A DNA stretch of 64,000 nt from NCBI GenBank assembly GCA_018262775.1, contig JADFDU010000002.1:1-64000 (forward strand), written 5' to 3'. Below, one piece after another: positions 17,569 through 26,039 of this stretch. The notes under the pieces are model-generated. The model made no database searches and was not told the DNA's origin. It saw only the letters and a list, made by a program, of their open reading frames with translations. Source of the stretch: Rhodocyclaceae bacterium (GTDB lineage: Bacteria > Pseudomonadota > Gammaproteobacteria > Burkholderiales > Rhodocyclaceae). A program made the translations under genes and the position numbers. Within the stretch, counting starts at the first letter, position 1; each line of letters starts with the position of its first letter.

Positions 17569-18185
17569 TCAACGGATTGCACAATGGACCAGCCTTGCCG
17601 GGACTGCTGATTGTCCTGGCGGCCCACGGCGCCTTGATTTACGGCCTGTGGAGCCATCGCATCCTGGTGATGCCGGACGAGGTGGTGACGCTGTTCGTCG
17701 AAACCATCACTCCACCGCAGCTGCCCCAGCCGAAGGAAGCGCCGAAGCCGACTCCACCTGAGAAGCCGAAACGGGTGATAAAACCGCAGCCGCAGCAACT
17801 GGTGTCCGCGGCGCCGGTTTCTTCGCCAACCGAGCCGGTGGCGCCGCCGCCACCGCCGGCGCCGGTAATCGAGGCGCCACCGCCCAGGCTGGCCGGGCCG
17901 GTGACATTGAGTGCGGAGCTTTCCGTGTCCTGCCCTGAGCGCAGCGCGCCGGCTTATCCCCCGCTGTCGCGCCGTCTCGGTGAGGAAGGCAAGGTACTGC
18001 TACGCGTGGAACTCGACGAGCAAGGCAATGTCGGCTCGGCCCGCGTGGCGACGGCGAGCGGCTTCCCCCGTCTCGACGAGGCGGCGCTGGCCGCCGTGAA
18101 GACCTGGCGCTGCAATCCGGCGCGGCGCGACGGCCAGCCGGTGCGCGCCGTGGCCCTGCAGCCGTTCAAGTTCGTGCTCCAGTAA
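17565..18185 (+). CDS. tonB: energy transducer TonB
   Basis: Couples the inner-membrane proton-motive force to the outer membrane receptor. The 206-residue product has an N-terminal transmembrane segment (LPGLLIVLAAHGALIYGLW). A Pro-rich periplasmic linker with PKP/PEKPK repeats follows (about residues 45-105). The TonB C-terminal domain contains YPPLSRRLGEEGKVLLRVEL and VKTWRCNPARRDG. GTG 17565 overlaps the stop of the PepSY gene (GTGA). Dedicated to the receptor operon by position. Confidence 0.94.
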   Translation: MINGLHNGPALPGLLIVLAAHGALIYGLWSHRILVMPDEVVTLFVETITPPQLPQPKEAPKPTPPEKPKRVIKPQPQQLVSAAPVSSPTEPVAPPPPPAPVIEAPPPRLAGPVTLSAELSVSCPERSAPAYPPLSRRLGEEGKVLLRVELDEQGNVGSARVATASGFPRLDEAALAAVKTWRCNPARRDGQPVRAVALQPFKFVLQ

Positions 18186-18233
18186 GGTGCCGCGCCGTGT
18201 CACACAGACTGACTTTTCATTGAGGACGCTCCC

Positions 18234-19001
18234 ATGAACGAAAGCCTCGGCTTCGCCCATTTCCTTTCGCAGACCGACGGTGTCGGCCGCATCGTGCTGT
18301 CCCTGCTGCTCGCGCTTTCGGTGGCAAGCTGGTACCTGATCCTGACCAAGGGGCTGGCGAACCTGCTGGCCGGACGCCGCGCGGCGTCCTTCCTGCGGCA
18401 GTTCTGGGCCGCAGGCTCTCTGCAGGATGTCAGCGCCATGCTGGCGCAACGGCCGCTCGACAGCGCCTTCGCCGAACTGGCGCAGCAGGCACTCGGCGCG
18501 ACCGGGGACGGCGACCAGCCGGGCCTGCAGCGGCTGGCTGCCGCCGGCGGGCCGGGGGAGTTTCTCACGCGCGTGCTGCGCAACGGCATCGACCAGGAGG
18601 CGGCGCGCGTCGAGCAGGGCCTGACGCTGATGGCCTCGGCCGGCTCGGCGTCGCCCTATATCGGGCTGTTCGGCACGGTGTGGGGCATCTACCATGCCCT
18701 GGTGCAGATCGGCATGAGCGGTCAGGGGACGCTGGACAAGGTGGCCGGCCCGGTCGGCGAGGCGCTGATCATGACAGCGCTCGGTCTGGCGGTGGCGATT
18801 CCGGCGGTGCTCGCCTACAATGCCTTCAACCGGCGCAATCGCATCTGGCTGGCGAAACTGGATGCCTTTGCCCATGATTTGTATGTGCTGATGACCGTCG
18901 GCACGAAGTCCAACAGTTCCGCCAACGGTGCCGCCGGCGAAGTGCGCCCGGTGCGCCCCACAGGACACACCCCTGGGGTGCGTACCGCAGCCCAGCGCTA
19001 G
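18234..19001 (+). CDS. exbB: ExbB/TolQ-family proton channel subunit
   Basis: Inner-membrane MotA/TolQ/ExbB protein that powers TonB with ExbD. The 255-residue product has a first membrane segment (IVLSLLLALSVASWYLILTK). The conserved MotA_ExbB core, GSASPYIGLFGTVWGIYHAL, runs into GEALIMTALGLAVAIPAVLAYN. A TTGAGGA ribosome site is 6 bp upstream. It follows tonB by 48 bp and precedes exbD by 11 bp. It could be called TolQ by family alone, but tonB next door favours ExbB. Confidence 0.93.
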   Translation: MNESLGFAHFLSQTDGVGRIVLSLLLALSVASWYLILTKGLANLLAGRRAASFLRQFWAAGSLQDVSAMLAQRPLDSAFAELAQQALGATGDGDQPGLQRLAAAGGPGEFLTRVLRNGIDQEAARVEQGLTLMASAGSASPYIGLFGTVWGIYHALVQIGMSGQGTLDKVAGPVGEALIMTALGLAVAIPAVLAYNAFNRRNRIWLAKLDAFAHDLYVLMTVGTKSNSSANGAAGEVRPVRPTGHTPGVRTAAQR

Positions 19002-19012
19002 GGGAAACCGCG

Positions 19013-19432
19013 ATGGCGATAGGGAGTTTCAACGAACAGGCCCGGCAGGGGCCGATGGCGGATATCAACGTCGTGCCGTTGGTGGATGTGATGCTGGTGT
19101 TGCTGGTGATCTTCATCGTCACGACGCCGCTGCTCACACACTCGGTGAAGATCGACCTGCCGAAGGCATCGAGCAACCCAAACCTCACGCGGCCCGAGCA
19201 TGTCCAGCTCGGCATCGGCGAGAACGGCGAGTTGCACTGGAACGGCGCGCCGGTGGTGCTGGATGAACTGGGTTCGCATTTTTCCGCAGCAGCCATGCAG
19301 GCGCCACAGCCGGAGCTGCACATTCGCGCCGACCGCGGCGTGCGCTACGAGCGCGTCGCGCAGGTCATGTCCCTGGCGGCCAAGGCCGGCCTGGTGCGCA
19401 TCGGCTTCGTTACCGATCCAACTGGGAAGTAG
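19013..19432 (+). CDS. exbD: ExbD/TolR-family protein
   Basis: A 139-residue partner of ExbB with a single membrane helix containing the essential Asp: INVVPLVDVMLVLLVIFIVT. A periplasmic domain follows (ELHIRADRGVRYERVAQVMS) and ends in GLVRIGFVTDP. Membrane topology and length are normal. It forms the ExbBD-TonB energising complex with its neighbours and is followed 36 bp later by the second PCu(A)C gene, which has an AAGGAGG ribosome site. Confidence 0.94.
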   Translation: MAIGSFNEQARQGPMADINVVPLVDVMLVLLVIFIVTTPLLTHSVKIDLPKASSNPNLTRPEHVQLGIGENGELHWNGAPVVLDELGSHFSAAAMQAPQPELHIRADRGVRYERVAQVMSLAAKAGLVRIGFVTDPTGK

Positions 19433-19468
19433 CACTGTAAAATTACCCTTTACTCAAGGAGGCAGCAC

Positions 19469-19957
19469 ATGAAAATGATGATTACCACCCTCGCCCTGGC
19501 GGCGTTTTCCATCACGGCCTTCGCCGATGTGACCGTCAAGGATTCCTGGGTGCGCGGCACCACGCCGGCGCAGAAGGCCACTGGCGCCTTCATGCAGATC
19601 ACCAGCAGCGATGCAGCGACGGTGCTCTCGGCCAGCAGCCCGGTCGCCGGCGTGGTCGAGATCCACACCATGAAGATAGAGGACGGCGTGATGAAGATGC
19701 GCGCCTTGCCGAAGCTGGATCTGCCAGCAGGCAAAGCGGTGCTGCTGCAGCCGGGCGGCAACCACGTCATGCTGATGGACCTCAAGCAGCAGATGAAACC
19801 GGGCGACATGGTGCCCATCACCCTGAAGATCGAGGGCAAGGACAAGAAGGTGCAGACCGTGGAGATCAAGGCTGAGGTGCGCGATCTGGCTACGCCCGCC
19901 ACGATGGACAAGATGGACAAGATGGATAAGGGTCACGGCGCCGGCATGAAGCACTAA
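19469..19957 (+). CDS. periplasmic copper chaperone PCu(A)C, copy 2
   Basis: A 162-residue paralogue of the protein at 13102. The mature domains are nearly the same: DVTVKDSWVRGTT, the copper-ligand regions EIHTMKIEDGVMKMR and GGNHVMLMDL, and VQTVEIKAEVRDLA are shared. The signal peptide (MKMMITTLALAAFSITAFA) and the tail differ. The tail holds a short repeat, MDKMDKMDK, followed by HGAGMKH. It closes the TonB uptake cassette and ends before a terminator. It is probably a duplication, kept as the cassette-specific periplasmic copper acceptor. Confidence 0.95.
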   Translation: MKMMITTLALAAFSITAFADVTVKDSWVRGTTPAQKATGAFMQITSSDAATVLSASSPVAGVVEIHTMKIEDGVMKMRALPKLDLPAGKAVLLQPGGNHVMLMDLKQQMKPGDMVPITLKIEGKDKKVQTVEIKAEVRDLATPATMDKMDKMDKGHGAGMKH

Positions 19958-19980
19958 GAACGGCCGCCGCTTGGTAAGAA

Positions 19981-20004
19981 CGGCGCCGATGGCGCCGCTT
20001 TTTT
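19981..20004. terminator. terminator between the uptake cassette and the convergent RND pump
   Basis: GGCGCC-GAT-GGCGCC forms a 6-bp stem followed by GC and six T residues on the plus strand. It ends the cassette transcript 24 bp after the second PCu(A)C gene. The convergent RND gene ends at 20013, so the stem may also act on the opposite strand, though without a T run there. Confidence 0.85.
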
Positions 20005-20012
20005 ACGCCCTT

Positions 20013-23000
20013 TTATGCCAGATGTTCGCGCCGCGATTCGATCAACGAGTACACCGCCGGCACCACCACCAGCGTCAGCAGGGTAGAGGAGATCATGCCG
20101 CCGATGACGGCGATGGACAGCGGCTGGTTGGTTTCGGCGCCAGCGCCGAGGCCGAGCGCGGCCGGGAAGAGGGCGAGGATGACGGTGGCCGAGGTCATCA
20201 GCACCGGCCGCATGCGCGTCGGGCAGGCGTCGTTCAGGGCAGCGTCCACGCGCATGCCGCCTTCGCGACGCTGGTTGGTGAGATCAACCAGCAGGATGGA
20301 ATTTTTCGCCACCAGGCCGATCAGCAACACCAGGCCGATCATCGAATAGATGTTGAGCGTCTGGCCGAAGAGCCACAGCGCAGCGACGCCGCCGATGATG
20401 GCGAGTGGCTGCGCCAGCATGATGATGGCCGGCTGCAGGAAGGAATTGAACTGGCTGGCGAGCACCATGTAGAGCAGCACCAGCGCCAGCGAGAAGGCAA
20501 AGGTCATGTATTTCTGTGTCTTACCGAACTCCTCCGCCTGACCGACGAGCTTGATCTGGTAGCCGGCCGGCAGGAGGTCGGCGGCGACTTCGTGCAGCTT
20601 GGCGACGGCCTCACCGAGAGGGATGGTCGGCGAGGCGTAGAAGGTGGCCGCGTACTGCAGGTCGAAGCGGGCGATGACGGCCGGGCCAAGGCGCTCGCTG
20701 AACGAGGCGACGCTGTCCAGGCGCACCAGCTTGCCGTCCTTCGAGCGTAAATATATTTTCGACAGGTCAGATGGTTGGGTGAACTCGCCCTCGCGGCCCT
20801 TAACGCGGATGTCGTAGCGCTGGCCGTCGCCCGGTTCGTCGTTGAACTTGGCGATGTCGATGCCGCCAGTGAGCATGTTGACAGCCAGCGCCACATCCTG
20901 CGAGTTGAGCTGGGCGGCGGCGATACGTGCGCGGTCTGGCTGAAAGACGAGTTGCGGCAGGTCGAGCTGCAGGTCGGTGTCGAGTCGGCCGATGTCTGGG
21001 ACCTGCGCCAGCCGCTGCTGCAGTTCACCGGCCAGGCGTCCGACTTCCTGCAGGTTTTCGCCGGTCAGCACGAACTGCAGCGGCTCGCCGCGCTGTCCAC
21101 CGACAATCGGATAGGGTGCGGCGAAGACAAGGGCGCCCGGCACAGCGGCCAGTTCCTTGCGCAGTTTCGGCAGCAGGTCCTGCTGCCTCACCGTACGCTC
21201 GCCGCGCGGCGCCATGCGCACGACGACCAGGCCCTGGTTGACCTGGCCGGCCGAGCCGAAGCCGACGAGCGAGAATTCGGTGACGATCTCCTTGTGGGGG
21301 AAGAGGATCTCCTCGACCAGGCGCAGGCGGCTGTCGGTGTACTCGATGCTGGAACCGAGTGGCGCCCGCAGGCGCACGAGGAAACGGCCTTCGTCCTGAT
21401 CGGGCGTGAAGGTTTTGCCGATGTTGATGAAGAAAAAGACGCTGGAGACGACGACGCCCAGCGTGAGCAGCACGACTGTCCAGCGGTGGGCGAGCGCCAG
21501 GCCGAGCAGGCGGCGATACAGCCGCTCCATGCCGCCGAGTAGGCCGTCGAGCAGGTGATAGAGCCGGCCGTGGTTCTTCTCGACCTTGAGATAGCGCGAG
21601 CACAGCATCGGCGTCAGGGTCAGGGAAACGAACAGCGAGACCAGTACGCCGAAGGTGACGACCACGGCGAAGGAGCGGAAGAACTGGCCGATGATGCCCG
21701 AAAGAAAGATCACCGGTGCGAAGATCGAGACCAGTGACAGCGTCGCGGCGATGACGGCGAAGACCACTTCGCGGCTGCCGTTGATGGCGGCGGTGATCGG
21801 GTCCGGATCGACCTCTTCGCGGTGGCGGAAGATGTTTTCGAGTACCACGATGGCATCATCGACGACCACGCCGATCAACAGTAGCAGCGCCAGCATGGTG
21901 AGGGAATTGAGCGTGTAGTTGAAAAAATAAATGACGGCAATGGCACCCATCAGCGAGACCGGGATGGCGAGGGCGATGATCAGGGTGGAGCGCAGCGAGC
22001 GCAGGAAGAACCACACCACCAGGGCGGCGAGCAGCGTGCCCTCGAGCAGGTGCTCCTTCAGCGAGCTGATGATCTCCTGGATGAAGACGGCGTCGTTGGA
22101 GACGACGGTGATGCGCATGCCCGGCGGCAGCTGCGGACGGATTTCATTTTCCAGCCGCGCCAGCACTGCCTCGGCGATGGCTACGGTGTTGGTGTTGGCG
22201 ACCTTGACGACGCCAAGGCCGACGGTGATTTCACCGTTGAAGCGGGCCAGTTGACGGAAATCGGTGAGGCCGTCCTCGACCTCGGCCACGTCGACCAGCC
22301 TGATCGGATAGCCGCCCTTGTAGCCAATGATCATGCCGGCGAGATCGTCGATGCGGTGGAACTCCAGGTCGAGCTTGACCAGCGCCTCGGTGGCCTGGCC
22401 GACGATGTAGCCGCCGGCGAGCTGGACATGCTCCCTGGCGAAGGCCTCGTTGATGTCCTGTGCCGTAATGCCGTGCGCGGCCATGCGCGCCGGCAGCAGG
22501 TTGACGCGGATGGTGCGGTCGCGCCGCCCGCCGAGACGCACCTCGCCGACGCCATCGATGGTTTCCAGGCGCTTCTTGATGACGTTGAGCGCGTACTGGT
22601 TGAGCTGCTGCTGGGTGCGATCCCCCTGCAGGGCTAGCCAGAGGACCGGCTGGGTGTTGGTTTCGACCTTGGCGACCACCGGCGGGTCGGCGTCCTTCGG
22701 CAGGCGGCGCAGCACTTGGTTGAGCTTGGCCTGCACCTCGTTGAAGGCGATGTCGACGTTCTTCTCGAGGGCGAAGGTGATGTTGACCTGCGAGACGCCC
22801 GGCGAGGAGGTGGACTGGATGTGCTCAATGCCCGGCACGGTGTTGGCAGCGGACTCGACGAGGTTGGTGACGCTGGCGTCGACGATGTCTGGGTTGGCGC
22901 CCTTCACCGTCGTCGTCACCGAAATGACCGGGAATTCGATGTAGGGGAAGCGGTCCATGCCGATGCGTTGGTAGGCGATAAGGCCGAACAGCACCAGCAC

Positions 23001-23057
23001 GCCGCTGAGCATCCAAGCCAGCACGTGGCGTTTGATGGAAAGCTCGGGCAGGGTCAT
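20013..23057 (-). CDS. RND efflux pump, inner-membrane permease (HAE-1-like)
   Basis: A 1014-residue AcrB/MexB-type permease with twelve membrane helices and two large periplasmic loops. The proton relay residues are visible: Asp-Asp in LLIGVVVDDAIVVLENI and Lys in GLVAKNSILLVD. DRFPYIEFPVISVTT at the start and TRMRPVLMTSATVILALFPA near the end are family hallmarks. These pumps expel hydrophobic drugs, solvents or fatty acids; the substrate is not predictable. The start overlaps the adaptor stop by 4 bp. No outer membrane factor gene is adjacent, so it must use one encoded elsewhere. Confidence 0.95.
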   Translation of the reverse strand: MTLPELSIKRHVLAWMLSGVLVLFGLIAYQRIGMDRFPYIEFPVISVTTTVKGANPDIVDASVTNLVESAANTVPGIEHIQSTSSPGVSQVNITFALEKNVDIAFNEVQAKLNQVLRRLPKDADPPVVAKVETNTQPVLWLALQGDRTQQQLNQYALNVIKKRLETIDGVGEVRLGGRRDRTIRVNLLPARMAAHGITAQDINEAFAREHVQLAGGYIVGQATEALVKLDLEFHRIDDLAGMIIGYKGGYPIRLVDVAEVEDGLTDFRQLARFNGEITVGLGVVKVANTNTVAIAEAVLARLENEIRPQLPPGMRITVVSNDAVFIQEIISSLKEHLLEGTLLAALVVWFFLRSLRSTLIIALAIPVSLMGAIAVIYFFNYTLNSLTMLALLLLIGVVVDDAIVVLENIFRHREEVDPDPITAAINGSREVVFAVIAATLSLVSIFAPVIFLSGIIGQFFRSFAVVVTFGVLVSLFVSLTLTPMLCSRYLKVEKNHGRLYHLLDGLLGGMERLYRRLLGLALAHRWTVVLLTLGVVVSSVFFFINIGKTFTPDQDEGRFLVRLRAPLGSSIEYTDSRLRLVEEILFPHKEIVTEFSLVGFGSAGQVNQGLVVVRMAPRGERTVRQQDLLPKLRKELAAVPGALVFAAPYPIVGGQRGEPLQFVLTGENLQEVGRLAGELQQRLAQVPDIGRLDTDLQLDLPQLVFQPDRARIAAAQLNSQDVALAVNMLTGGIDIAKFNDEPGDGQRYDIRVKGREGEFTQPSDLSKIYLRSKDGKLVRLDSVASFSERLGPAVIARFDLQYAATFYASPTIPLGEAVAKLHEVAADLLPAGYQIKLVGQAEEFGKTQKYMTFAFSLALVLLYMVLASQFNSFLQPAIIMLAQPLAIIGGVAALWLFGQTLNIYSMIGLVLLIGLVAKNSILLVDLTNQRREGGMRVDAALNDACPTRMRPVLMTSATVILALFPAALGLGAGAETNQPLSIAVIGGMISSTLLTLVVVPAVYSLIESRREHLA

Positions 23058-24223
23058 TTGCCGGTTTCAGCCTTGACGTTTGTTTGCGCCTTCGCGGCGC
23101 CGTCCTGCGGGGACTGACTTTCGGCGGACTTGTCCACTGCCGCCGGTTTGGCGCGTTCCTGCACGGTCACGGTGGCGCCCTGCGTAAGGAACCCGGCGCC
23201 GTCGAGGGCCACGACGGTGCCGGCCGGCAGGCCCTTGACGATCTCCACCAGGCCGTCGCGGCGCGCGCCGACTTCGACGATGCGCTGCATCGCCTTGCCG
23301 TCCGCGATGACATAGACGATCTTGCCGGCGGGGCGGAGCACGACGCTCTGCTCCGGCACCAGGATGGCTTCCTCGCGCTTGTCCACCACGACCGCAGCAT
23401 TGACCGTGCCGCCCGGGCGCAGGCCGGCCGTGTTGTCGATGTCGACGAGGACGTCGAGTGCGCGCCCGGTTTCCGATACGCCCGGCTTGATCTCGCTGAC
23501 CGTCCCCCTGATTTCACTACCCGGCAGCAGCGGGGAGGAGAGGATGACGGCCTGTCCCTTCTTCAGCCTGGGCGCGGCGGATTCGGGAAAGGGCAGGTGG
23601 GCGCGCAAGCGCTGGCTGGAGACCAGCTGCAGGAGCGGATCGCCGACCTTGACGTAGTCGCCGACGGAGGCGATCTGCGTTTCCACCATGCCGCCGAAAG
23701 GGGCGACGATGCGCGCCTTGCCCTGGTTGCGCCGGCTCTGCTCGCCGCGGGCGCGGGCGGCGGCGAGCTGTTCGCGCTGGGCGTCACGTTGAGCGCGTGA
23801 ATCGTCCGCGGCATTCTGCGAAATGAAGCCCTTCTGCACCAGCTGCTGCTGCCGCTCAAAGACGCGCTCCTGCTGTGCCAGGAGGGCTTCGGCGCGTTTG
23901 CGATCCGCTTCGTCGGCGCGGTGCTGGAGGGCGGCGTCGGCATCGTCGATGATCGCCAGGAGATCGCCTTTCCTCACCGCCTTGCCGGCGCTGGCCGCGA
24001 TCTTCACAACCTTGCCGGCGATTTCGGCGCCGATCTTCGGGTCCACTAGCGCCTCCAGCGTACCGAGCGTTTCCTCGGTGACTTCCAGCGTGCCGGCCCT
24101 GGCCTGCGTGGTGGTGATCAGGGTGGGCGGCCGACCGGCGGATTTCTTTTCTTCGACCTTGCGCTCGCAGGCGCCCAGTGCGAGGGTGGCGGCAATCAGA
24201 ATGATCGGAATGATCTTGTGCAT
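23054..24223 (-). CDS. RND efflux periplasmic adaptor (membrane fusion lipoprotein)
   Basis: A 389-residue membrane fusion protein. The lipoprotein signal is IILIAATLALGAC. A biotinyl-lipoyl half-motif (GAEIAGKVVKIAASAGKAVRKG), a helical hairpin with coiled-coil character (about residues 95-165) and a beta-barrel domain with GDYVKVGDPLLQLVS follow. ATG 24223 is preferred since it gives a clean lipoprotein signal; a TTG at 24253 would extend the N-terminus. It links the RND permease, encoded immediately downstream with a 4-bp overlap, to an outer membrane channel. It begins just after the lysA stop. Confidence 0.92.
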   Translation of the reverse strand: MHKIIPIILIAATLALGACERKVEEKKSAGRPPTLITTTQARAGTLEVTEETLGTLEALVDPKIGAEIAGKVVKIAASAGKAVRKGDLLAIIDDADAALQHRADEADRKRAEALLAQQERVFERQQQLVQKGFISQNAADDSRAQRDAQREQLAAARARGEQSRRNQGKARIVAPFGGMVETQIASVGDYVKVGDPLLQLVSSQRLRAHLPFPESAAPRLKKGQAVILSSPLLPGSEIRGTVSEIKPGVSETGRALDVLVDIDNTAGLRPGGTVNAAVVVDKREEAILVPEQSVVLRPAGKIVYVIADGKAMQRIVEVGARRDGLVEIVKGLPAGTVVALDGAGFLTQGATVTVQERAKPAAVDKSAESQSPQDGAAKAQTNVKAETGK

Positions 24224-24245
24224 GGTTGCATGAAATTCAGGACAA

Positions 24246-25490
24246 TCAGTCAATGACCGTTTCGAGGGCGAAGAGTTGCTCGGCGCTTTCCCGGCGACGG
24301 ACGAGGAAGGCCTGCGCGCCGTCCACGATGATCTCGGCGGCGCGCGGACGGGTGTTGTAGTTGGAGCTCATGACCATGCCGTAGGCCCCCGCGGAGAGGA
24401 CGGCCAGCAGGTCGCCTGTTTCGACCGCGAGGCGGCGGCCATGGCCGAGGAAGTCGCCCGACTCGCATACCGGGCCGACGACCTCGTATTCCACTTCGGT
24501 GGCGGCGCGCTGTTGCACTGGCAGGATGTCGTGCCAGGCCTCGTAGAGCGCCGGCCGCATCAGGTCGTTCATGGCCGCATCGACGATGGCGAAGTTCTTT
24601 TCCTCGCCATGCTTCAGGTATTCGATGCGGGTGAGCAGGATGCCGGCATTGCCGACCAGCGCACGCCCGGGTTCAAAGAGGATTTTTTCCTTGCGCCCCG
24701 CCAGCTGCGCCAGGATTGGCGCGAGGTAGTCGGCGACAGCAGGCGGCGTTTCGTCGCGGTAGCGGATGCCGATGCCGCCGCCGAAATCGAGATGACGCAA
24801 GGGGATGCCTGCGGCAGCCAGTTGATCGGCGAGGGCCAGAATCTTGCCGGCGGCCTCGGCGGCGGGCGCCGGGTCGAGCAGTTGCGAACCGATGTGGCAG
24901 GCAATGCCGGCGATGTCGACATGCGGCAGCTCGCGGGCGCGCCGATACAGGTCGAGCGCCTCGCTGTAGGCGACGCCGAACTTGTTGCTGCGCAGACCGG
25001 TGGAGATGTAGGGGTGCGTTTTCGGGTCGACGTCGGGGTTTACGCGGATGGCGATGGGCGCTTTCTTGTCGCACTCGCCGGCCAGGCCATTGAGCCGTTC
25101 GAGCTCCGCTGCAGATTCGATGTTGAAACAGAAAACGCCCGCTGCTAGGGCCTGGCGCATTTCTTCAGCCGTCTTGCCGACGCCCGAGAAAACGATCTTG
25201 GCCGGATCGCCGCCGGCGGCGAGGACGCGCGCCAGTTCGCCGCCGGAAACGATGTCGAAGCCGGCGCCGACGCGCGCGAACTGGTTGAGGACGGCGAGGT
25301 TCGAGTTGGCCTTGACGGCATAGCAGATCAGCGCGTCCCGTCCAGTCAGCGCCTGGCGGAACGCCGCGAAGCGCGACAGCAGCGCGGTGCGGGAGTAGAC
25401 GTAGCAGGGCGTGCCGTGGTCGGCGGCGATCTGCGGCAAGGGCACCCCCTCGGCATAGAGGATGCCGTTACGGTAGACGAAGGAATTCAT
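24246..25490 (-). CDS. lysA: diaminopimelate decarboxylase
   Basis: PLP enzyme that converts meso-diaminopimelate to lysine, the last step of the pathway. The PLP lysine is Lys60 in CYAVKANSN. HIGSQL, FDIVSGGEL, the PLP-phosphate GGGIG loop (LDFGGGIGI) and the active-site-completing GPVCESGDFLG are all present. At 414 residues it has the family length. Its start overlaps the lptM stop (ATGA), so the two are co-translated, an arrangement common in proteobacteria. Confidence 0.97.
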   Translation of the reverse strand: MNSFVYRNGILYAEGVPLPQIAADHGTPCYVYSRTALLSRFAAFRQALTGRDALICYAVKANSNLAVLNQFARVGAGFDIVSGGELARVLAAGGDPAKIVFSGVGKTAEEMRQALAAGVFCFNIESAAELERLNGLAGECDKKAPIAIRVNPDVDPKTHPYISTGLRSNKFGVAYSEALDLYRRARELPHVDIAGIACHIGSQLLDPAPAAEAAGKILALADQLAAAGIPLRHLDFGGGIGIRYRDETPPAVADYLAPILAQLAGRKEKILFEPGRALVGNAGILLTRIEYLKHGEEKNFAIVDAAMNDLMRPALYEAWHDILPVQQRAATEVEYEVVGPVCESGDFLGHGRRLAVETGDLLAVLSAGAYGMVMSSNYNTRPRAAEIIVDGAQAFLVRRRESAEQLFALETVID

Positions 25491-25654
25491 CGCACGGGTG
25501 GAGTGACGCCGGGTTTGCTATCATCGGCGGCGGGCACGGTCGCAGCCGGTGCGGACGATGCCGGCGGGGGCGGCAGCACGAGGGAGGTCTTCGTGCCGCA
25601 GGCTCCCAGCAGGAAGAGCGCGATGAGAGTTGCTAAGTTGCCTAAGGTGCGCAT
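25487..25654 (-). CDS. lptM: small LPS-assembly lipoprotein LptM (YifL-like)
   Basis: A 55-residue lipoprotein too short for usual gene calls. The minus strand from ATG 25654 reads MRTLGNLATLIALFLLGACG, a signal with lipobox LGAC. KTSLVLPPP follows (compare KGPLYLP in LptM), then an Ala/Pro-rich tail. LptM helps the LptDE translocon fold in the outer membrane. Its position directly before lysA and facing cyaY is the classic arrangement. Confidence 0.88.
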   Translation of the reverse strand: MRTLGNLATLIALFLLGACGTKTSLVLPPPPASSAPAATVPAADDSKPGVTPPVR

Positions 25655-25693
25655 GTTGTCGGCAAAAACCGTGATGTTAGCAGAAGGACTGTG

Positions 25694-26011
25694 ATGGAAG
25701 AAACGGAGTTCAATACTCTGGCCGGGGCAACTCTGGCGAGGATCGAGCAGGCGCTGGACGCCTGCACCGTGGGCATTGATTACGAACTGCAGGCCGGCGG
25801 CGTGCTAGAACTGGAGTTCGGCGACGGCAGTAAGATCATCATCAACCGTCATGCCGCTGCGCGCGAGATCTGGGTGGCGGCCCGCGCTGGCGGCTTCCAT
25901 TTCCGCCACGAGAACGGACGCTGGATTGGCACCCGCGACGGCGTGGAACTCTTCACCGTCCTTGAACGCCTGGCGTCGGAGCAGGCTGGCGAGCGCATCG
26001 CGCTTGCGTGA
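25694..26011 (+). CDS. cyaY: frataxin homologue CyaY
   Basis: A 105-residue frataxin-fold protein acting in iron-sulfur cluster assembly as iron donor or regulator. It starts MEETEFNTLAGATLARIEQA and shows the acidic first helix and the strand-rich core. VLELEFGDGSKIIINRH and EIWVAARAGGFHFRHENGRW are signature segments. ATG 25694 is preferred over the GTG directly before it. It is divergent from lptM-lysA across a 39-bp gap and convergent with mrcA. Confidence 0.95.
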   Translation: MEETEFNTLAGATLARIEQALDACTVGIDYELQAGGVLELEFGDGSKIIINRHAAAREIWVAARAGGFHFRHENGRWIGTRDGVELFTVLERLASEQAGERIALA

Positions 26012-26039
26012 TGTTTACCCGGCTATGGCGGGAGCACAA

